From the NCBI GenBank assembly GCA_937941715.1, contig CALDGX010000163.1, positions 1-12,981 on the forward strand: DNA of 12,981 bases, in the 5' to 3' direction. This DNA comes from an uncultured Chloracidobacterium sp. Its GTDB lineage: Bacteria > Acidobacteriota > Blastocatellia > Pyrinomonadales > Pyrinomonadaceae. Shown here piece after piece: positions 12,015 to 12,981 of this stretch. How positions within the stretch are numbered: position 1 is the first letter of the stretch; every line of letters begins with the position of its first letter. The notes beneath the pieces were generated by a model. It saw only the letters and a list, made by a program, of their open reading frames with translations. It ran no database searches and was not told the origin of the DNA. The position numbers and the translations under genes are program-made.

Positions 12015-12981
12015 GTGAATAGCGAAGAACTCGAACAAAGTCTGAGGGCCGAATTTGAGAATTATCTCAAACAGGTCGTCGCGGGAATGCGCGAGGACGT
12101 CACGGAATTTCAGATCAAGATAGAGACCGAGTTTGAAAAGCACAAATCCCACATTGATGAAGCTTTCAAGGGTTTTTCTGCTCGATTTGACTCCGAAGCT
12201 GCTTTTGACGAAGCGTTTCGCGAGTCGGTCGTTGAACATCTCCGTCTGGCTAGAGATGAGGGAGCCAAGATCACCGCAACGGCGATCGCCGAGGCGGAAG
12301 AAATGGAACGGCTCTCTACCCCGGAATTTAACCTCTCGGATATCAAGGAAGCAGTCAACGACATCAGCAGCAAGGACTCGCAGTCTGCGATCCTGAAATC
12401 TCTGATCCAGCATGCTGCAACCCATACGCCGCGCGGAGCGTTTTTTATTATTAAGAACGATCATTTCGTTGGGTGGAAAGTTTTCGGAAAAGAAGCCGGT
12501 GACGGTGAGACCGCGGTTCGCGATATTCACTTCCCCGTATCGGCCGATTCGATCCTTGGACGTTCAGTACGGGATCAGTCGATCGCAGAGGGTTCGTTCG
12601 GTACATATTCTCAGGACGGTTCGTTCCTTGAGCCGCTCGAGTTCGGCCAACCGGACCGGATGTACGCGATTCCGCTAGTCGCACGAGGTCGAGGTGTTGC
12701 TGTCCTTTACGCCGATTACGGACATGAGGGGGTCGCGGTCAATACCGACGCGCTTGAAATGCTCGTGCGCGTTGCCGGACTGACGGTCGAGATGCTTGCG
12801 TCGGCCAAGGCGGCTCGATACGGTGCAGATACGGCATCGACCGAGGACCTGCACGAAGACAGTTCGATGAGCGAATCTCTCCACCATGAAGGCTCATTTG
12901 ATAGTGCTACGCCTGTCGCATCGTCGATTTCGGGATCATTTGACGCTCAGTATGGTCATGCCGAAAGCAAAATGGAAAGCC
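12015..12981 (+). CDS. Coiled-coil and GAF-like domain protein, 3' end outside window
   Basis: Open to the window end, 322 complete codons. GTG 12015 is the start, supported by GGAGGA at 12001-12006, 8 nt upstream. Residues 1-115 are charged, helical and probably coiled coil (LEQSLRAEFENYLKQVVAGM, then FQIKIETEFEKHKSHIDEAF). Residues about 121-263 look like a GAF-type sensor fold: a helix, GAFFIIKNDHFVGWKVFG (141-158), FPVSADSILGRSVRD (173-187) and AIPLVARGRGVAVLYAD (218-234) before a closing helix. Residues 266-322 are low-complexity, rich in Ser, Glu and His, with GSFD repeated at 293-296 and 307-310, as in a flexible linker to a further domain not seen here. No membrane helix is visible. 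GAF domains bind small ligands, but the ligand and output here are unknown. Two promoters precede it. Confidence 0.8.
   Translation, partial: MNSEELEQSLRAEFENYLKQVVAGMREDVTEFQIKIETEFEKHKSHIDEAFKGFSARFDSEAAFDEAFRESVVEHLRLARDEGAKITATAIAEAEEMERLSTPEFNLSDIKEAVNDISSKDSQSAILKSLIQHAATHTPRGAFFIIKNDHFVGWKVFGKEAGDGETAVRDIHFPVSADSILGRSVRDQSIAEGSFGTYSQDGSFLEPLEFGQPDRMYAIPLVARGRGVAVLYADYGHEGVAVNTDALEMLVRVAGLTVEMLASAKAARYGADTASTEDLHEDSSMSESLHHEGSFDSATPVASSISGSFDAQYGHAESKMES

Noticed and set aside
11999..12022. Seven-codon ATG ORF overlapping the GTG start of the GAF gene
   Set aside because: Its ATG precedes the Shine-Dalgarno sequence and would lack its own ribosome site. It arises from the GGAGGA site itself.
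1..12981. Search for CRISPR arrays, tRNA or rRNA genes, insertion sequences and long direct repeats
   Set aside because: No regularly spaced repeats, cloverleaf pattern, transposase-like protein or terminal inverted repeats with target duplications were seen. Coding style is even throughout, so recent transfer is not indicated.

Overview
The window is a stretch of ordinary bacterial chromosome of moderately high GC with AT-rich gaps between genes. It holds housekeeping, membrane and surface-glycan genes. I see no mobile element, CRISPR array, tRNA or rRNA. The best lineage guess is Acidobacteriota (Blastocatellia-like). That rests only on gene content (SufS/SufU iron-sulfur assembly, a two-domain Nfu, an orphan GAF protein) and general protein style, so confidence is low. 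Many starts lack a clear Shine-Dalgarno sequence, and several predicted promoters lie so close to the start codon that the mRNAs would be leaderless or nearly so.

Left part (1-2748, + strand): the last codons of a cysteine desulfurase (probably sufS), then formate-tetrahydrofolate ligase (fhs), the SufU sulfur-transfer protein, and a group III truncated hemoglobin whose ATG overlaps the sufU stop. A TGTGA-N6-TCACA palindrome of CRP type precedes fhs, centred 41.5 bp before the predicted transcription start. Converging on this group from the other side is glpD (2684-4201, - strand), whose 3' end overlaps the globin gene by 65 bp.

Middle part (4202-6307): glpD is divergent from a DUF2585/UPF0314 membrane protein, and the gap carries a 7+7 bp inverted repeat that could be an operator. 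A two-gene - strand operon follows: a DUF4149 four-helix membrane protein, then a homologue of the glycine/sarcosine/betaine reductase B subunit that has no selenocysteine and only one cysteine. It has a good sigma70-like promoter at 6263-6291.

Surface-glycan part (6308-9813): a WecG/TagA/CpsF (GT26) glycosyltransferase and a GT4 glycosyltransferase form a - strand pair. They are divergent from a WbaP/WcaJ-type polyprenyl-phosphate sugar-1-phosphate transferase. Together these could put the first sugars of an exopolysaccharide or O-antigen-like glycan on undecaprenyl phosphate. prmC (release factor methyltransferase) overlaps the end of the sugar transferase gene by 4 bp.

Right part (10656-12981, + strand): a 190-bp gap with nested inverted repeats leads to a 63-residue two-helix membrane protein with a near-perfect ribosome binding site, followed by a strong intrinsic terminator. 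Next is an Nfu-type iron-sulfur carrier with a palindrome in its upstream region, and then the start of a gene that runs off the window: a coiled-coil plus GAF-like protein starting at GTG 12015 behind strong promoter elements. I found no clearly new multi-gene system. The most unusual items are the sufU-globin coupling, the single-cysteine GrdB-like protein with its DUF4149 partner, and the structured leader of the small membrane protein.
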